64,000 nt of DNA from Bacteroidota bacterium (lineage in GTDB: Bacteria; Bacteroidota; Bacteroidia; J057; JADKCL01). Shown piece by piece: positions 37,430 to 47,380 of the stretch. The notes below the pieces were generated by a model. It was not told where the DNA came from. It worked only from the letters and a program-made list of their open reading frames with translations, and ran no database searches. The stretch spans positions 1-64,000 of the forward strand of contig JADKCL010000033.1 in NCBI GenBank assembly GCA_016718825.1. Direction: 5' to 3'. The position numbers and the translations under genes were made by a program. How positions within the stretch are numbered: the stretch's first letter is position 1; each line of letters begins with the position of its first letter.

Positions 37430-38905
37430 ATGCAATTGATGGCTACCCTAAAAACTCTGTTGCTCTCCATTTTGTTGACAGTCCCAACCCTGTTGGCTGC
37501 CCAGATGGTGTCGATTGACTATGTCCTCACCGGGGAAATTACCAAGACCGACCGTGTCGATGTGGGGCAATTGGCCTTCTTTCAGCGTTCCTTGTCGATG
37601 GGATTCGACGATGCCGGAATCGACAATCCCGAACTTGTCAAGTTGTTGAAAGCCAAGCCGATCTATCGCATTGATCTGGTGTATTCCTCCTACAAGGATT
37701 CGAAGTCTTTTTCGCAGGTGGAATTGAATCGCAGGCGATTGGAGGCATTGAAACTCGCGTTGCCCAATCTCTTTGACAATACCGCCATCGAATGGCACTT
37801 GATCGAGCAAGTCCAAGACCGGAACAAACCACAGGCGCAGGCACTTTTCCATGGTTTTGTGTTCCATTTTCGGGAATCCGCATTTGAAACGGAGGCTGGC
37901 AAAATGTTTCCCATGCGCAGTTCTTCCGAAGCCGATGCCATGCACAGTTGGTTGGGCGATACCTTGCCCAAAACCTATGTTTCCAACCTTCCGATCCCGC
38001 TGTTGTCGGTTTGTGACACCATTTTGGATACGATTACCCAACGCAAACCGCATACCTACTATACCGGAAAATACCTGCCGCGGCTGAAATACAAGCGGAA
38101 AAAAGGCATTCGGTTTGATACCGCAGGATTTTGGCACCGGCGCAAAGAAAAGGCGGTGGCGTATGATACCTTGTTGATTCCCAAGACGGTGGTGGATTGT
38201 GGCGGCAAGCTGTTTGGTGCAAAATTTGATTACCGCATGGGCAGTTGGGATGCTTGGACGACAAGTTCGTTTCGGGATTCAGTGGTGACGGCGACCTTCA
38301 ACCGGCACCGGGAATGGCAAAATGTCATCGTGGTCGAGGATGTCACCGGGAGCATGTATCCCTACACCACCCAAACGATTCTCTGGCGAAAACTCAACGA
38401 TGCGGTGTCCAAGGTCGACAACTATGCCTTTTTCAACGATGGGGATGCCCGCCCAGACGGGCCGATAGGCAATTCCGGTGGTGTTTATCCCATCCAATCG
38501 GGAAAGATTGAAGAGATTGAGGCGAAAGCAACGCTCGCGATGGGCAAGGGCGGCGGCGGAAATCTTCCCGAAAACAACCTCGAAGCCGTTCTCAAAGGAG
38601 TGGCAGCCCTCAAGCAAAAGCCCGAACGGGTGATCATGATTGCCGACAATCTTGCGCCGATTCGCGACAAGTCGCTGATCAAAAAGGTCTTGGATCTGGG
38701 CCTGCCGGTCGATGTCATCCTCTGCGGATCATTTTCAGGCTATTACAACAAAGATTACATCGAACTCGTGCGGCTCACCCGAGGCACCCTGTTTACCATC
38801 GAACAAGAAATCACCGGCCTCGCCGAATTGGCAGAGGGCAAAACGATCAAGATTGGAAAGCAGAAATTCATGGTCTCCGGCGGAAAGTTGGTCTTGACGC
38901 GCTGA
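37430..38905 (+). CDS. Secreted protein with vWA-like (MIDAS-type) domain
   Basis: 491 residues with a signal peptide (TLLLSILLTVPTLLAAQ). The N-terminal half (GEITKTDRVDVGQLAFFQRS onward) is unrecognised. The C-terminal half has VIVVEDVTGSMYPYT near residue 306, a MIDAS-like DxTxS variant. Later come a glycine-rich GKGGGGNLPENN, RVIMIADN and LPVDVILCG, in the alternating strand/helix pattern of von Willebrand A domains. The role could be metal-dependent adhesion or assembly in the periplasm or on the surface (inference). A second ATG nine bases downstream is an equally good start. The gene converges on a T9SS gene across a strong hairpin terminator. Confidence 0.65.
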   Translation: MQLMATLKTLLLSILLTVPTLLAAQMVSIDYVLTGEITKTDRVDVGQLAFFQRSLSMGFDDAGIDNPELVKLLKAKPIYRIDLVYSSYKDSKSFSQVELNRRRLEALKLALPNLFDNTAIEWHLIEQVQDRNKPQAQALFHGFVFHFRESAFETEAGKMFPMRSSSEADAMHSWLGDTLPKTYVSNLPIPLLSVCDTILDTITQRKPHTYYTGKYLPRLKYKRKKGIRFDTAGFWHRRKEKAVAYDTLLIPKTVVDCGGKLFGAKFDYRMGSWDAWTTSSFRDSVVTATFNRHREWQNVIVVEDVTGSMYPYTTQTILWRKLNDAVSKVDNYAFFNDGDARPDGPIGNSGGVYPIQSGKIEEIEAKATLAMGKGGGGNLPENNLEAVLKGVAALKQKPERVIMIADNLAPIRDKSLIKKVLDLGLPVDVILCGSFSGYYNKDYIELVRLTRGTLFTIEQEITGLAELAEGKTIKIGKQKFMVSGGKLVLTR

Positions 38906-38987
38906 GGTTCATGTTCCCATTCCACACCCAAAAGTCGTACCCACTCCCAAGCCTCGCACCCAAGCCTCGCACCCAAACCAAAAAATA

Positions 38988-39016
38988 GAGGCCGGGCATC
39001 AACTGTGCCCGGCCTC
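38988..39016 (-). terminator. Intrinsic terminator for the minus-strand T9SS gene
   Basis: An 11-bp GC-rich stem (GAGGCCGGGCA / TGCCCGGCCTC) with a 7-base loop is followed on the minus strand by a T run (CTATTTTTTGG). Confidence 0.75.
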
Positions 39017-39040
39017 GGTGGAACTGCGTTTCCCAAACGC

Positions 39041-41058
39041 TCATTCCACCATCAGCTTCACTGTGTATTGCGTTTCCAGTGAATGGAGATTCAAAAAGTA
39101 CAGTCCCGGAGCGAGGTTGCCCACCGAAAGCTGTTTTACATATTTCCCGAAAATTGCGTTGACATTCCATTGGTCCACCAGCTTGCCTTGCACGTCGCGC
39201 AGGGTGAACACTGCCTCGCGGAGGCGGTCTGCAAGCACTTCTATTTGGACATTTTCGGCCGCCGGATTGGGCGAAACCGAAAAGCGCTGCAGGGCATCCT
39301 GGCTTTGAGAAGTCGCCGTGACGCCAAGGTAAAGATTCATACAGATGGTCTCGCTACGTCCGCAGGCATTGCCGATCGTGAGGCAGACCGGATACACCCC
39401 GTTGGCGCTGAATGTATGCGAAGGCTGTGCTATGGTACTCGTGCCGCCGTCGCCAAAATCCCATTGCCAGGTCGTGGGATTGCCGGCCGCAGGGGCGGTG
39501 AAACTCATCTGCAAGCCATTCGCAGAAGTCGTGAATGCCGTTCCCAACATCGCACAAATCCGGGAATGCACGGTATTGGTCAGCACGGGCTGATTGAAGT
39601 CAAAATAGATGTCTGCACGGTTGCTGATCAAGGTTCCCTCCGGCAATCCGGCATTGAGTTTCACCGAATATTGGATGAAGCCGTGGCTTGCAACCTCGTT
39701 GGTGTTGCTATCGGGCAACAGGATGTTGGGGAAAAGGAATTTCAAATCATGCCCGGAACTGTCGAGAAATTGGATTTGATAATTGTTGCTTGCCGCCTCC
39801 ACTTTGAGGGATGAGATGTCCAGTTCGGTATCGATTTGGTCGGCAACGGAGATATTGAACGCCGTGTCGGTGCCTGTGTTTTGGAAGCGGATGAGGTAGC
39901 GCAGCAGCGTGTCGGTCGCGAGGATGAAACCATCCGCATTCAGGCCCTGTGCGGTCCACACCTGCTTGTCGTTGGGGTCATAGGATCCAACAACGATGCC
40001 GTTGTAGTTGCCGATATTGTCGTAGCCGTTGTTTTCAGGGCTGCTCGTGGTCACATATCCTTCGTAGGTGAATGGCGATTGCAAGGGCGTATTGGGAGGA
40101 ACGGTGACCGTTGCACTGAGCAAGCGGGTGGCTTGGGAGGCAAGCGTGCCGATATTCCAGATGGCAGTGTCGCCATTCACGGTTGTCGGGGGCACATTGA
40201 AGCTGTTGTAAACAAATGTGGAGGGTTTTACCAACTTGGCCACGACATTCAGGGCGTCATTGAAAGTAGGATTGGCAACAGACAGATTGGCTGCACAGTT
40301 GCTGAATCCGGGTCGATGGGTGGTGCCGTGACCGTGACACTGACATTGGCGACATGGTCTCCCTTCACGAAGAAGTCCATCCCGTTGATGGTGTCGGTTA
40401 CGGTATTCACCGTAACAGTGCGCGTATAAGGCGAGGCCGGGCATACCATGATGCTGCCTGAAGGGGCGGGGGTGGATAGGGTATAGGTGCCGGGCACCAA
40501 CGGCACGGAAAATTGGCCATTGGGATCGGTGACAGCGTAAAAAGGACCGGGGGTAATCGTAACAATTTGGTTGGCAAGCCCTTGGTCAGCACCGTTTTTG
40601 GTACAGTTACTATCCAGGTCGTGCACCACTTGGCCCCGAACAAGGCCAGCCGAACCAATGTAGATGAAGGATGGAGCAGTGACATTGGTAACCAGACCGA
40701 TGCAGTAGTCGCCTTCGTAGCCCATCAACTGCACGTCATAGTAGCCAGCGGGGGCATTGGAAGGAATAAGAATGTTGCCCTGTGCCAAAAGATCAGTGGG
40801 CCATGGGAATCCAGGCATCCAGCCCGCACCTGAAGGTGCAGTTCCAAAGTTGTATTGTTGTCCGCTGCCCACATGGGTGAGCTTGAGGTTGATGCCGCAG
40901 GTGGCACGGCTGAAATTGGTGCCCGAACCGGTGATCACCAGATTCCCGTTGTATCCTTGTTGGATCGGATTGGGGTTGGCAGAAACGAGTAGACCTTGGG
41001 CTTGCATTGCCACGGAAGTCCCCAAAATCATCATCAAAACGAATGCAATTTTTCTCAT
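39041..41058 (-). CDS. T9SS type A cargo protein, split by one frameshift
   Basis: Two reading frames form one protein of about 670 residues. The first (from 41058) has a signal peptide ending AMQAQ, an IPT-like/carboxypeptidase-regulatory-like section (DPNGQFSVPLVPGTYTLSTP) and DUF11-like sequence. It leaves frame near 40305-40315, where ..TAPPIDP can be joined to GFSNCAANLSVANP of the second frame. The second frame continues with the SYDPNDK..YLIRFQNTGTDTAF module, a PKD domain (TTWQWDFGDGG) and a type A tail starting SVSPNPAAENVQ. The shift is a single base and may be a sequencing error. It is a surface or secreted protein of unknown role, preceded by a promoter-like sequence at 41172. Confidence 0.78.
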
Positions 41059-41171
41059 AGCGTAATACGATCAAGAACATCTACGTTCAAATCAATCCTA
41101 CCACAACCGAGCTGTACTGAAGAAAAATGCGCGATTGACCATGAAAATGGCCACTTACCGATTCGTCGGAA

Positions 41172-41202
41172 CGAAGTTAGGCAAAGATCCCGGATTTCCA
41201 AG
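41172..41202 (-). promoter_or_regulatory. Bacteroidota-type promoter for the T9SS gene
   Basis: On the minus strand, CTTG (41199-41202), a 19-base spacer and TAACTTCG (41172-41179) approximate TTTG-N19-TAnnTTTG. The word TTTGCCTAACTTCG is shared with the region before the gene at 45768. Confidence 0.4.
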
Positions 41203-41241
41203 CGCCTTGATCGCCTGCTTGCAAGCAATTCGGAACCCTGC

Positions 41242-43131
41242 TCAGGGCGCTACCATCGATCCGCCTTTCAGTAACGCTATGGTCTTGGCATAGTACCCGT
41301 CAAATTGTGGATTTCCTGTATGTGTCCGCCAATAATCGATCAATTCCCCCGCTTTTGCCCGTTTGCCAACCGTAAGATAGATCTCTGAAAGGTTCATCCG
41401 TGCCTCGTCAAAAGCCGGGAAGCGGTCCACAAGGTCCTCCAATTCCGCAATGGCAAGGTCGTTTTGGCCGTTCATGAAATAGGCTGCCCCGAGATTGGAG
41501 CTCACTTGCGGATGCCAGGGATGTTGCTGCTTCGCCAGCTGCAATTGCCGAAGCGCATCCTTTACCCGACCCATGCTCAAATAGGAAATGCCCTCGTACC
41601 AAACCAATGGCGTTCCTGAAACGCGGTCATCGGGATTGTACCAAGAAGTCGCCGCCTGGGCCAATTTTTGCGTTTTGGGCCAATCTTGACGCCCTTTGGC
41701 CATCAACAACTTGTAATTTGCACGATCGGCTTGCATGGAAAGGCCCTGAAAAACGAGGCTCCCCAAGGATGCCAGCAGAAAAACACCCGCCAAGGCCCAT
41801 TTTGCACGCTGCCCCCAATTCGCATTCGATGTCGCGATGGCCGCTGATGAAGGTACGGGCACGCTTTCTGCCAGCAGCATCCCGCCAAATATCACCCAAA
41901 AGACCGTCAAATAAGGTTGCTCACCCGGCATATTCGTCAACGCAAAAACCATCCAGGCCACAAGCCCCGCGCGGGCGCCAAGTGCTCCCAAACTCGCACT
42001 CGCACTCCCGCTCGCACTCCCGCTCGCACTCCCGCTCGCACTTCCCATCAACGCCATTCCGAGCATGGCCAAAAATCCGAGACCTCCGATCACGCCACGC
42101 TCCGCCAAAAGCTGCAGATAATCATTGTGCGCTTCCATAAAGTACCGCGTCGCGAAACCTTGGAAATTGCTCACAGCGCCGTGACGGAGGATGTGATAAT
42201 GCCAATGTCCGGGACCGACCCCCAAGATTGGCGCCTCCCCAATCATCGCCAGGGACTTCCGCCATATCAGCACCCGCTCCAATTGGCTGTCTGCTCCCAA
42301 TTGAATCTCCAAGGGAGCACGTTCCATGACCCAGACAAACCCGATTACCACAAAAATCACGGCCGCCGCCAAGGCGGCTCCACGCAACCACCGGGAGCGT
42401 GCATAGACCATGCCGGGCCACCGCCAAACCATCCACCCCTCTGCCAATACCAGCAAGGCCGCACCCATAGCCAGATTGGCCCCGGAAGTATTGCCCAGCC
42501 AGCTCAAAACCGCGCAGAGCAGCGCTGTACCCAATCCCAACCAACGCCAGATCGTTTTTTCAGTCAAAAAGGCCCCGATGCCGCAACAAGCAAGCAACAC
42601 CATCGCCCCTGAGAAAAAGTTGGTATTGCCCAATGTCGCTGCCTGCGAATCACCTCCCTCCGGAATTTCGCCCAATACATTGGCCCGTTGAAGCAGCCAA
42701 ATTCCACCCAATACCAGTCCAGCGACGGTCCCCGCGCGCCAGACCGCCGATTTTGCCTCGGGATTTTCCCGCAAGGCCCCGGCCAACCCGATCACCAAAC
42801 CCGTCACCATCAGCCAGCGCAATACATCCCAGAGCGCCTCCATCGGATGCAGGGCATTCAGCATGCTTACCAGCCCCATCCCGTTGAAAACCAACATTCC
42901 TGCAAGCACACGCCGGTCCACACCTTGCATCAGCTTGCCCCAATGCCGCCAAGCCCGCTCACCCAACGTTCCGGCGCCTCCAGGAATCCAAGCCCAAACC
43001 AAAACGCCCAAACCGCTCATCACCGTCCACCGGATCGTCTTATACGGATCCGCCGCATCCGTCAGGAACAGGAGCGGCATCCCGACAAGCAGGATCCAAG
43101 GTAGCCACCGGCCGAATTTCTTGTTGAGCAT
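41242..43131 (-). CDS. O-antigen ligase/polymerase (Wzy_C) family membrane protein with C-terminal TPRs
   Basis: 629 residues. About 10-12 membrane spans lie in the first ~450 residues. The large loop and motif ILGVGPGHWHYHILRHGAV near residue 300, then FMEAHNDYLQLLAERGVIG, match the O-antigen ligase/Wzy superfamily. The C-terminal ~170 residues form TPR-like helices (HPWHPQVSSNLGAAYFMNGQ). Such proteins polymerise or transfer surface polysaccharide at the inner membrane, and the TPR-fused form is common in Bacteroidota. A low-complexity Gly-Ser-Ala-Ser repeat between two spans is unusual. No other polysaccharide gene is adjacent. Confidence 0.8.
   Translation of the reverse strand: MLNKKFGRWLPWILLVGMPLLFLTDAADPYKTIRWTVMSGLGVLVWAWIPGGAGTLGERAWRHWGKLMQGVDRRVLAGMLVFNGMGLVSMLNALHPMEALWDVLRWLMVTGLVIGLAGALRENPEAKSAVWRAGTVAGLVLGGIWLLQRANVLGEIPEGGDSQAATLGNTNFFSGAMVLLACCGIGAFLTEKTIWRWLGLGTALLCAVLSWLGNTSGANLAMGAALLVLAEGWMVWRWPGMVYARSRWLRGAALAAAVIFVVIGFVWVMERAPLEIQLGADSQLERVLIWRKSLAMIGEAPILGVGPGHWHYHILRHGAVSNFQGFATRYFMEAHNDYLQLLAERGVIGGLGFLAMLGMALMGSASGSASGSASGSASASLGALGARAGLVAWMVFALTNMPGEQPYLTVFWVIFGGMLLAESVPVPSSAAIATSNANWGQRAKWALAGVFLLASLGSLVFQGLSMQADRANYKLLMAKGRQDWPKTQKLAQAATSWYNPDDRVSGTPLVWYEGISYLSMGRVKDALRQLQLAKQQHPWHPQVSSNLGAAYFMNGQNDLAIAELEDLVDRFPAFDEARMNLSEIYLTVGKRAKAGELIDYWRTHTGNPQFDGYYAKTIALLKGGSMVAP
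41993..42045 (-). repeat. In-frame 12-bp minisatellite (GSAS) in the O-antigen ligase gene
   Basis: About four copies of CTCGCACTCCCG encode GSASGSASGSASGSAS in a loop of the membrane protein. The 12-bp unit keeps frame, so copy-number change would alter loop length only. Confidence 0.85.
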
Positions 43132-43352
43132 CGTGGCAAATTAAGGAAGAATCGTAAATACGCAGCACCCAAGCATTGCATCACCTGCCACTGCCGGATC
43201 GATGACGCCGAAACAAGCAACAGCCCCGCCGGATGTGAGTTCACTTACACCTCAGATCAATGCGAACTTGGAGGTCCGTTGCTTCAGCACAGGCGTTCCA
43301 AGGACGGATGATGTGAAAGTTGCTGAGAAACAGCCAGCATGGATTACCAAAC

Positions 43353-44609
43353 TCAATTCCCAGATCGGGCAATCATCACCTTTTGGTTCGTGTGCACACC
43401 CGCTCCTGTAACGCGCAAGATGTACCATCCGGTCGGCTGCAATCCAATCGGCAAGGTTTGGAAGCTATCTCCGACATTCACTTCCAATTGCGATTCAAAT
43501 ACCAAACGACCGCTCAAATCGATCAATTCCACTTTGAGTGGCTGCACTTTGGTGCTGTAAATGGACAAAACGAGGTCTTCGCCCGCGGTGACGGGATTGG
43601 GATGGACAGCAGCGCGTAATTCATGGGCCAACTTCTCCGAATGCAATTCGATGGTGCTGGAATAACCGCCGGCACCGTTTTGATCCACTTCCTGAATGCG
43701 GTAATAATTCAACTGTGTCGGGGATGCATTTTCATCCGCGAATTGATAATCGGCTGGGTTTGTTGCCGAACCCTTGGCTGCAACCTTTCCAATCACTTCA
43801 AAATGAGCAACATCTCCGATACTGCGTTCAACGACAAATTCTTGTGTGCCATTTTCCGAGCGGGTATCCCAAGTTAAGGAAGCCACGTTCTCGTGCATTT
43901 CACCGTCAAATTCTCCCATCTCGGCGGTCAACACAACCGCAGGAATCAAGGAAACATCATCCATGTAGGTATAGTTCCACGTCCAGCCACTTGCCTGAAC
44001 CTGGATATTGGTCGCAGCGTCAGTCTTGTAGTTGCCAATCGTCACGTAGGTAAAGGCAGCGGTCGCCACAAAGTTGCCGCTCAACAGCTGCCATCCGATT
44101 TTGTTGTTCATGAAGGTATTGGTCGGGCAGGAGACTTGGGGCGTGAACGGGAGTGGACCACTGCCGCCTGTACCCGTAATCGCCGAAGTAGCAAAATGAA
44201 ATCCATACCCATCTGTGGCCCAGCCTGATCCATCGCTCAGTGAAAAATAACCACTTGCCGTATAGGTTTGCCCGGGAATCAATGCGCTCGTCAAAGGTGC
44301 TTGGATGTATTCGCGAAATAATCCGTTGCTTCCAAAATGAGAAACGTAGCCGATGTAGGAGATTCCCGTCCTTGCCGCTTGGTCACCAAATACATTTGCC
44401 GTCACGCCAAACGTTCCAGGCGCACATGTATGAAACCTGTCAGGCGAACCAGAATGGCTCGTGGGAACCCGCCAACTGTTGACACTTCCCCAGCCATTGC
44501 CTGTGACGCAGCCGGTCGCCAATTCAAAACTTGGGTTAGGCATTAGATTTTGTGCTGCGATCAAACCAGCAAAGGCCATCCAAAGTGAAAGGATCCAAAT
44601 TCGCTTCAT
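43353..44609 (-). CDS. T9SS type A cargo protein with N-terminal jelly-roll-like domain
   Basis: About 418 residues. A signal peptide (RIWILSLWMAFAGLIAAQ) is followed by NLMPNPSFELATGC, the start of a carbohydrate-binding-like beta-sandwich. Then comes a segment beginning VASLTWDTRSENGTQEFVVER that resembles the fibronectin-like linker often found before T9SS tails. The type A sorting domain runs from VHPNPVTAGEDL to the end. It is secreted or surface-attached; the ligand is unknown. The ATG at 44609 fits the signal peptide better than the upstream GTG. Confidence 0.8.
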   Translation of the reverse strand: MKRIWILSLWMAFAGLIAAQNLMPNPSFELATGCVTGNGWGSVNSWRVPTSHSGSPDRFHTCAPGTFGVTANVFGDQAARTGISYIGYVSHFGSNGLFREYIQAPLTSALIPGQTYTASGYFSLSDGSGWATDGYGFHFATSAITGTGGSGPLPFTPQVSCPTNTFMNNKIGWQLLSGNFVATAAFTYVTIGNYKTDAATNIQVQASGWTWNYTYMDDVSLIPAVVLTAEMGEFDGEMHENVASLTWDTRSENGTQEFVVERSIGDVAHFEVIGKVAAKGSATNPADYQFADENASPTQLNYYRIQEVDQNGAGGYSSTIELHSEKLAHELRAAVHPNPVTAGEDLVLSIYSTKVQPLKVELIDLSGRLVFESQLEVNVGDSFQTLPIGLQPTGWYILRVTGAGVHTNQKVMIARSGN

Positions 44610-44709
44610 ACTACGTTGATTGAAAACTACCGAGGCCACAATTTAGTGAATTTTTGCGTTTCTCCAGCAATCCCGCAGGAATTGTACGTCAACGTTATCC
44701 ACGAAAAAA

Positions 44710-44739
44710 AAATCCGAAAGCATCACTGCCTTCGGATTT
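44710..44739. terminator. Bidirectional hairpin terminator
   Basis: AAATCCGAA (44710-44718) pairs with TTCGGATTT (44731-44739). It is flanked by an A run on the left and a T run on the right. It lies just after the CFA-synthase-like gene on the minus strand. Confidence 0.7.
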
Positions 44740-44790
44740 TTCAAATTGCTATTTGCCCGACGCTGATGCGTGCGGTCTAAACAGAATTTC

Positions 44791-45768
44791 TTAGTTCACG
44801 CGCTCAAACACGAAGCGGAAGTGATCAAACAGCTCGCGCTCAAAGCAACGGCGGTTCGGTGCATACTTCAGGAAGGAAGCGACATAGCGGAACTCCTTGT
44901 CAAAGAGGTACTTGGGCAACATCCGGAGATAGAACCAGTATTTCTTGACGCCGAATTTCTTGTAGGCTTCGGTCCAGCGACGGTTGGTTTCGACGTAGTC
45001 GAGGCGGCCGCTGCTGTGTTCGATCAATTTGAAGCGCTTGGACGCATAGCGGATGATGTCCTCGTCCATGTAAGGCAACCATGACAATGGGAATTGCTTC
45101 ACCATCAGCGCCATCGTGAATTCGTCGGAGTCGGTCGGTGCATTGATGTCCCAAGTTTCGCGTGGGATGATCTTGCGTCCGAAGGTCATGGTCTGCATGT
45201 AGTGACGGCCGCCGATGGGCAACAGGTCAGCCACCATGTCAAACCATTTGGTGTAGACTTCTTCCTGCTTGCCTTCGAGGAATTCCTCGTAGCTCAAGAC
45301 GTGGTCAAAGCTTCCGGAGGCTGTGACGGCATCAAACGTGCCGAAATCCTCAGGCTTCACTTCGCGCATGTCGCGCAAGAAGACGTTCAAACCCGTTTCC
45401 TTGCAGTGTTTGTATTGACCTTCGGCCAAGACGACACCGGTTTCCTTGATTTTGTATTTGGTTTTGAGGTATTGCAAAATGCCACCCCATCCGCAGCCAA
45501 GGTCGAGCACTTTGCTGCCTTCGTGGATGTTGCACATTTTTGCAATGTAGTCACACTTAGCGTTTTGGCCTTCCTCCAATGTCATGGAGAAGTCACCCAT
45601 AAAACGGGCATTGCTGAAGTGTGCGTTTTTGCCCAAGCTCAACTGGAAAATTTTGTCGGGCATCGTGTAGCAGAAATCCAACTCCTCCTGCTTGGTCTTC
45701 ACGTAGTGAACGCCGGGACTTTTTTTAGTGTCGGTTGTTGGTTTAAGCACTGTTTCTGTTTCAGCCAT
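44791..45768 (-). CDS. Cyclopropane-fatty-acyl-phospholipid synthase-like methyltransferase
   Basis: 325 residues with SAM-binding KVLDLGCGWGGILQYLKTKY near residue 88 and GVVLAEGQYKHC after it, the arrangement of the CFA synthase/mycolic acid methyltransferase group. An upstream FYTMPDKIFQLSLGKNAHFS segment corresponds to the usual YDxxNxFY..FLG region in degenerate form. Likely it methylates unsaturated acyl chains or related lipids at the membrane. It may be a relative with another lipid substrate, as it is about 60 residues shorter than E. coli Cfa. It is single-gene, with its own terminator. Confidence 0.75.
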   Translation of the reverse strand: MAETETVLKPTTDTKKSPGVHYVKTKQEELDFCYTMPDKIFQLSLGKNAHFSNARFMGDFSMTLEEGQNAKCDYIAKMCNIHEGSKVLDLGCGWGGILQYLKTKYKIKETGVVLAEGQYKHCKETGLNVFLRDMREVKPEDFGTFDAVTASGSFDHVLSYEEFLEGKQEEVYTKWFDMVADLLPIGGRHYMQTMTFGRKIIPRETWDINAPTDSDEFTMALMVKQFPLSWLPYMDEDIIRYASKRFKLIEHSSGRLDYVETNRRWTEAYKKFGVKKYWFYLRMLPKYLFDKEFRYVASFLKYAPNRRCFERELFDHFRFVFERVN

Positions 45769-45838
45769 AGACTTTTGTGGGTTGATACTACCTTCTTCTC
45801 TTCTACTTCTTCACGCCCAAAGCAGCGTGATTTCGCCG

Positions 45839-45846
45839 CGAAGTTA
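45839..45846 (-). promoter_or_regulatory. Promoter-like -7 element for the CFA-synthase-like gene
   Basis: Minus-strand TAACTTCG in the context TTTTTGCCTAACTTCG, shared with 41172, about 70 bases before the ATG. The -33 match is weak. No gene was found in 45847-46041. Confidence 0.35.
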
Positions 45847-46018
45847 GGCAAAAATTGCCTTTGACGGAAAACCTGTGGAATAATTGTCCGAACGGTGGCC
45901 GATTTAAGCCCAAAATAAAGCGCAAAAAAATGAGTTGAATGGCTGTTTTGGGGATCTTTTAAACTTCCTATGTCTATGTGAGGCTGGTAAACGTGATTTG
46001 AATCATGATATATCTAGC

Positions 46019-46049
46019 TTTCATAGTCCGCTTCGGATCGCTAACTTTG
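46019..46049 (+). promoter_or_regulatory. Bacteroidota-type promoter before the Rpn pseudogene
   Basis: TTTC (46019-46022), 19 bases, then TAACTTTG (46042-46049), a full match to TAnnTTTG. The ATG is 20 bases further on. Confidence 0.45.
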
Positions 46050-46069
46050 TCTCAACTGAAATTTTTACC

Positions 46070-46761
46070 ATGCACCTCGCAAGGCTCGACAACGAAGTAT
46101 TTTTCAAAAAGGCGTTTACTGACAAAATTGTCCTCAAGGCCTTTGTTAAGCTTCCTCCATTATCACCTTCAAGCAATCACGGAGCAACAAAGGTCCTCGG
46201 CCAACTATTCTGTCGATAGGACCGTTTACACGATCGTTTTGATGACGGCCCCCTATAAAATTGACAAGAAGACGAGGGAGTTTTATGCCGATGAAGTATT
46301 GGTGTCTTCCTTGAACCCGAGAAACCTCAAGGGATTGGAGCGTAAAATTTTCAACCACGAACTGATCTACCTCAATCCGAATTACCGTGGCTACGATACC
46401 CCGGCAAACTATCGAGATTGGCTCGATTTGGTTTATGAAAGTATCCATCATCCTGAAAATCCGCATATTAACACTGAAAATGCAGGTGTGAGGCGTGTTG
46501 CAGACATCATTCAATTTGACAATATCAGCCCCGAAGAATGGAGATTGGCAAAAATTGAAGTTGGCAAACGGGAAGTGTTGCAGTTGGAAAGAGAAGAGGG
46601 GCGAAGAAGGAATTATTGGAATTGCAGCAGGAGAAGGCAAGGTAAAAGAAACCGTCGCAAGGCTATTGATTCAGGACGGAGCAGACAATGCCTACATTAA
46701 GCGCCTGACGGGACTTGAAGATGCTGAAATCGAAGCTTTAAGAGCTCAAATGCAAAACTAG
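46070..46761 (+). pseudogene. Rpn/PD-(D/E)XK family nuclease (transposase-related), centre deleted
   Basis: The N-terminus MHLARLDNEVFFKKAFTDKI continues to VLKAFVK, typical of the Rpn family. After frame loss at about 46145-46215, the frame resumes with TVYTIVLMTAPYKIDKK and SSLNPRNLKGLE, then YRDWLDLVYESIHHPENPH. Another shift near 46590 leads to the C-terminal VARLLIQDGADNAYIKRLTG. Most of the nuclease core that should lie between is missing, so the gene is not functional. Rpn proteins stimulate DNA recombination and occur as mobile multicopy genes. Confidence 0.7.
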
Positions 46762-46765
46762 ACGT

Positions 46766-47380
46766 GTGATTCCGCTCAACGATCAACCGCACGAAATTGC
46801 GCAATCCGCCATCGGCGCCATCATCCTTTCCGGCGGGAAAAGCAGCCGCATGGGTTCCGAAAAAGGCTTGGTCGAATTCAACGGCAAGCCGATGATTCAA
46901 TGGGCCATCGAATGCATTCGCCCGCTGACCGACGAGATCCTGATTGTCGCCAATGATGCCGCCTACGGGCAATTTGGCTATCCATTACAGGAAGACGAAG
47001 CCAAAGGCGACGGGCCGCTCTCGGGATTGGTTTCGGGCATCCGACATGCCAAGACGGATTTGAATTTTTTGTTGCCTTGTGATATGCCGCTGATGGATAA
47101 TCGCTTGCTCGAATGGATGCTGGAAACCTATGACGAGGAGGCCGCGGCTGTATGTACCTTCGAAGATCACTTGCAGCCCCTTGTCGGCATGTATCACCGC
47201 AAATGTCTGCCGACCTTGGAGCGGCTGCTCGCCCGCAACCAACTCAAAATGCGCATTGCCCTCGAAGAATTGCAGGCAGCCGTCCTCGATCCGCAACGCA
47301 GCCTCGCCGGATTTCATCCCGATTGGATGCGCAATTTCAATTCGAAGGCGGAAATCAACCTTTATTTACAAGGAAAATGA
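46766..47380 (+). CDS. mobA: Molybdenum cofactor guanylyltransferase
   Basis: 204 residues. IILSGGKSSRMGSEKGL near residue 18 is the nucleotide-binding signature of the MobA fold. FLLPCDMPLMDN is the metal-binding Asp region, and PLVGMYHRKCLPTLE follows as usual. It attaches GMP to molybdopterin to make the guanine dinucleotide form used by DMSO-reductase-family enzymes, including nitrate reductases. The only plausible start is GTG at 46766, five bases after the pseudogene stop. Its stop overlaps moaD by ATGA, so translation is probably coupled. Confidence 0.88.
   Translation: MIPLNDQPHEIAQSAIGAIILSGGKSSRMGSEKGLVEFNGKPMIQWAIECIRPLTDEILIVANDAAYGQFGYPLQEDEAKGDGPLSGLVSGIRHAKTDLNFLLPCDMPLMDNRLLEWMLETYDEEAAAVCTFEDHLQPLVGMYHRKCLPTLERLLARNQLKMRIALEELQAAVLDPQRSLAGFHPDWMRNFNSKAEINLYLQGK

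Noticed and set aside
46700..46766. Molybdenum-cofactor riboswitch before mobA
   Set aside because: The upstream sequence is the coding tail of the Rpn pseudogene and leaves only four bases; no fold is possible.
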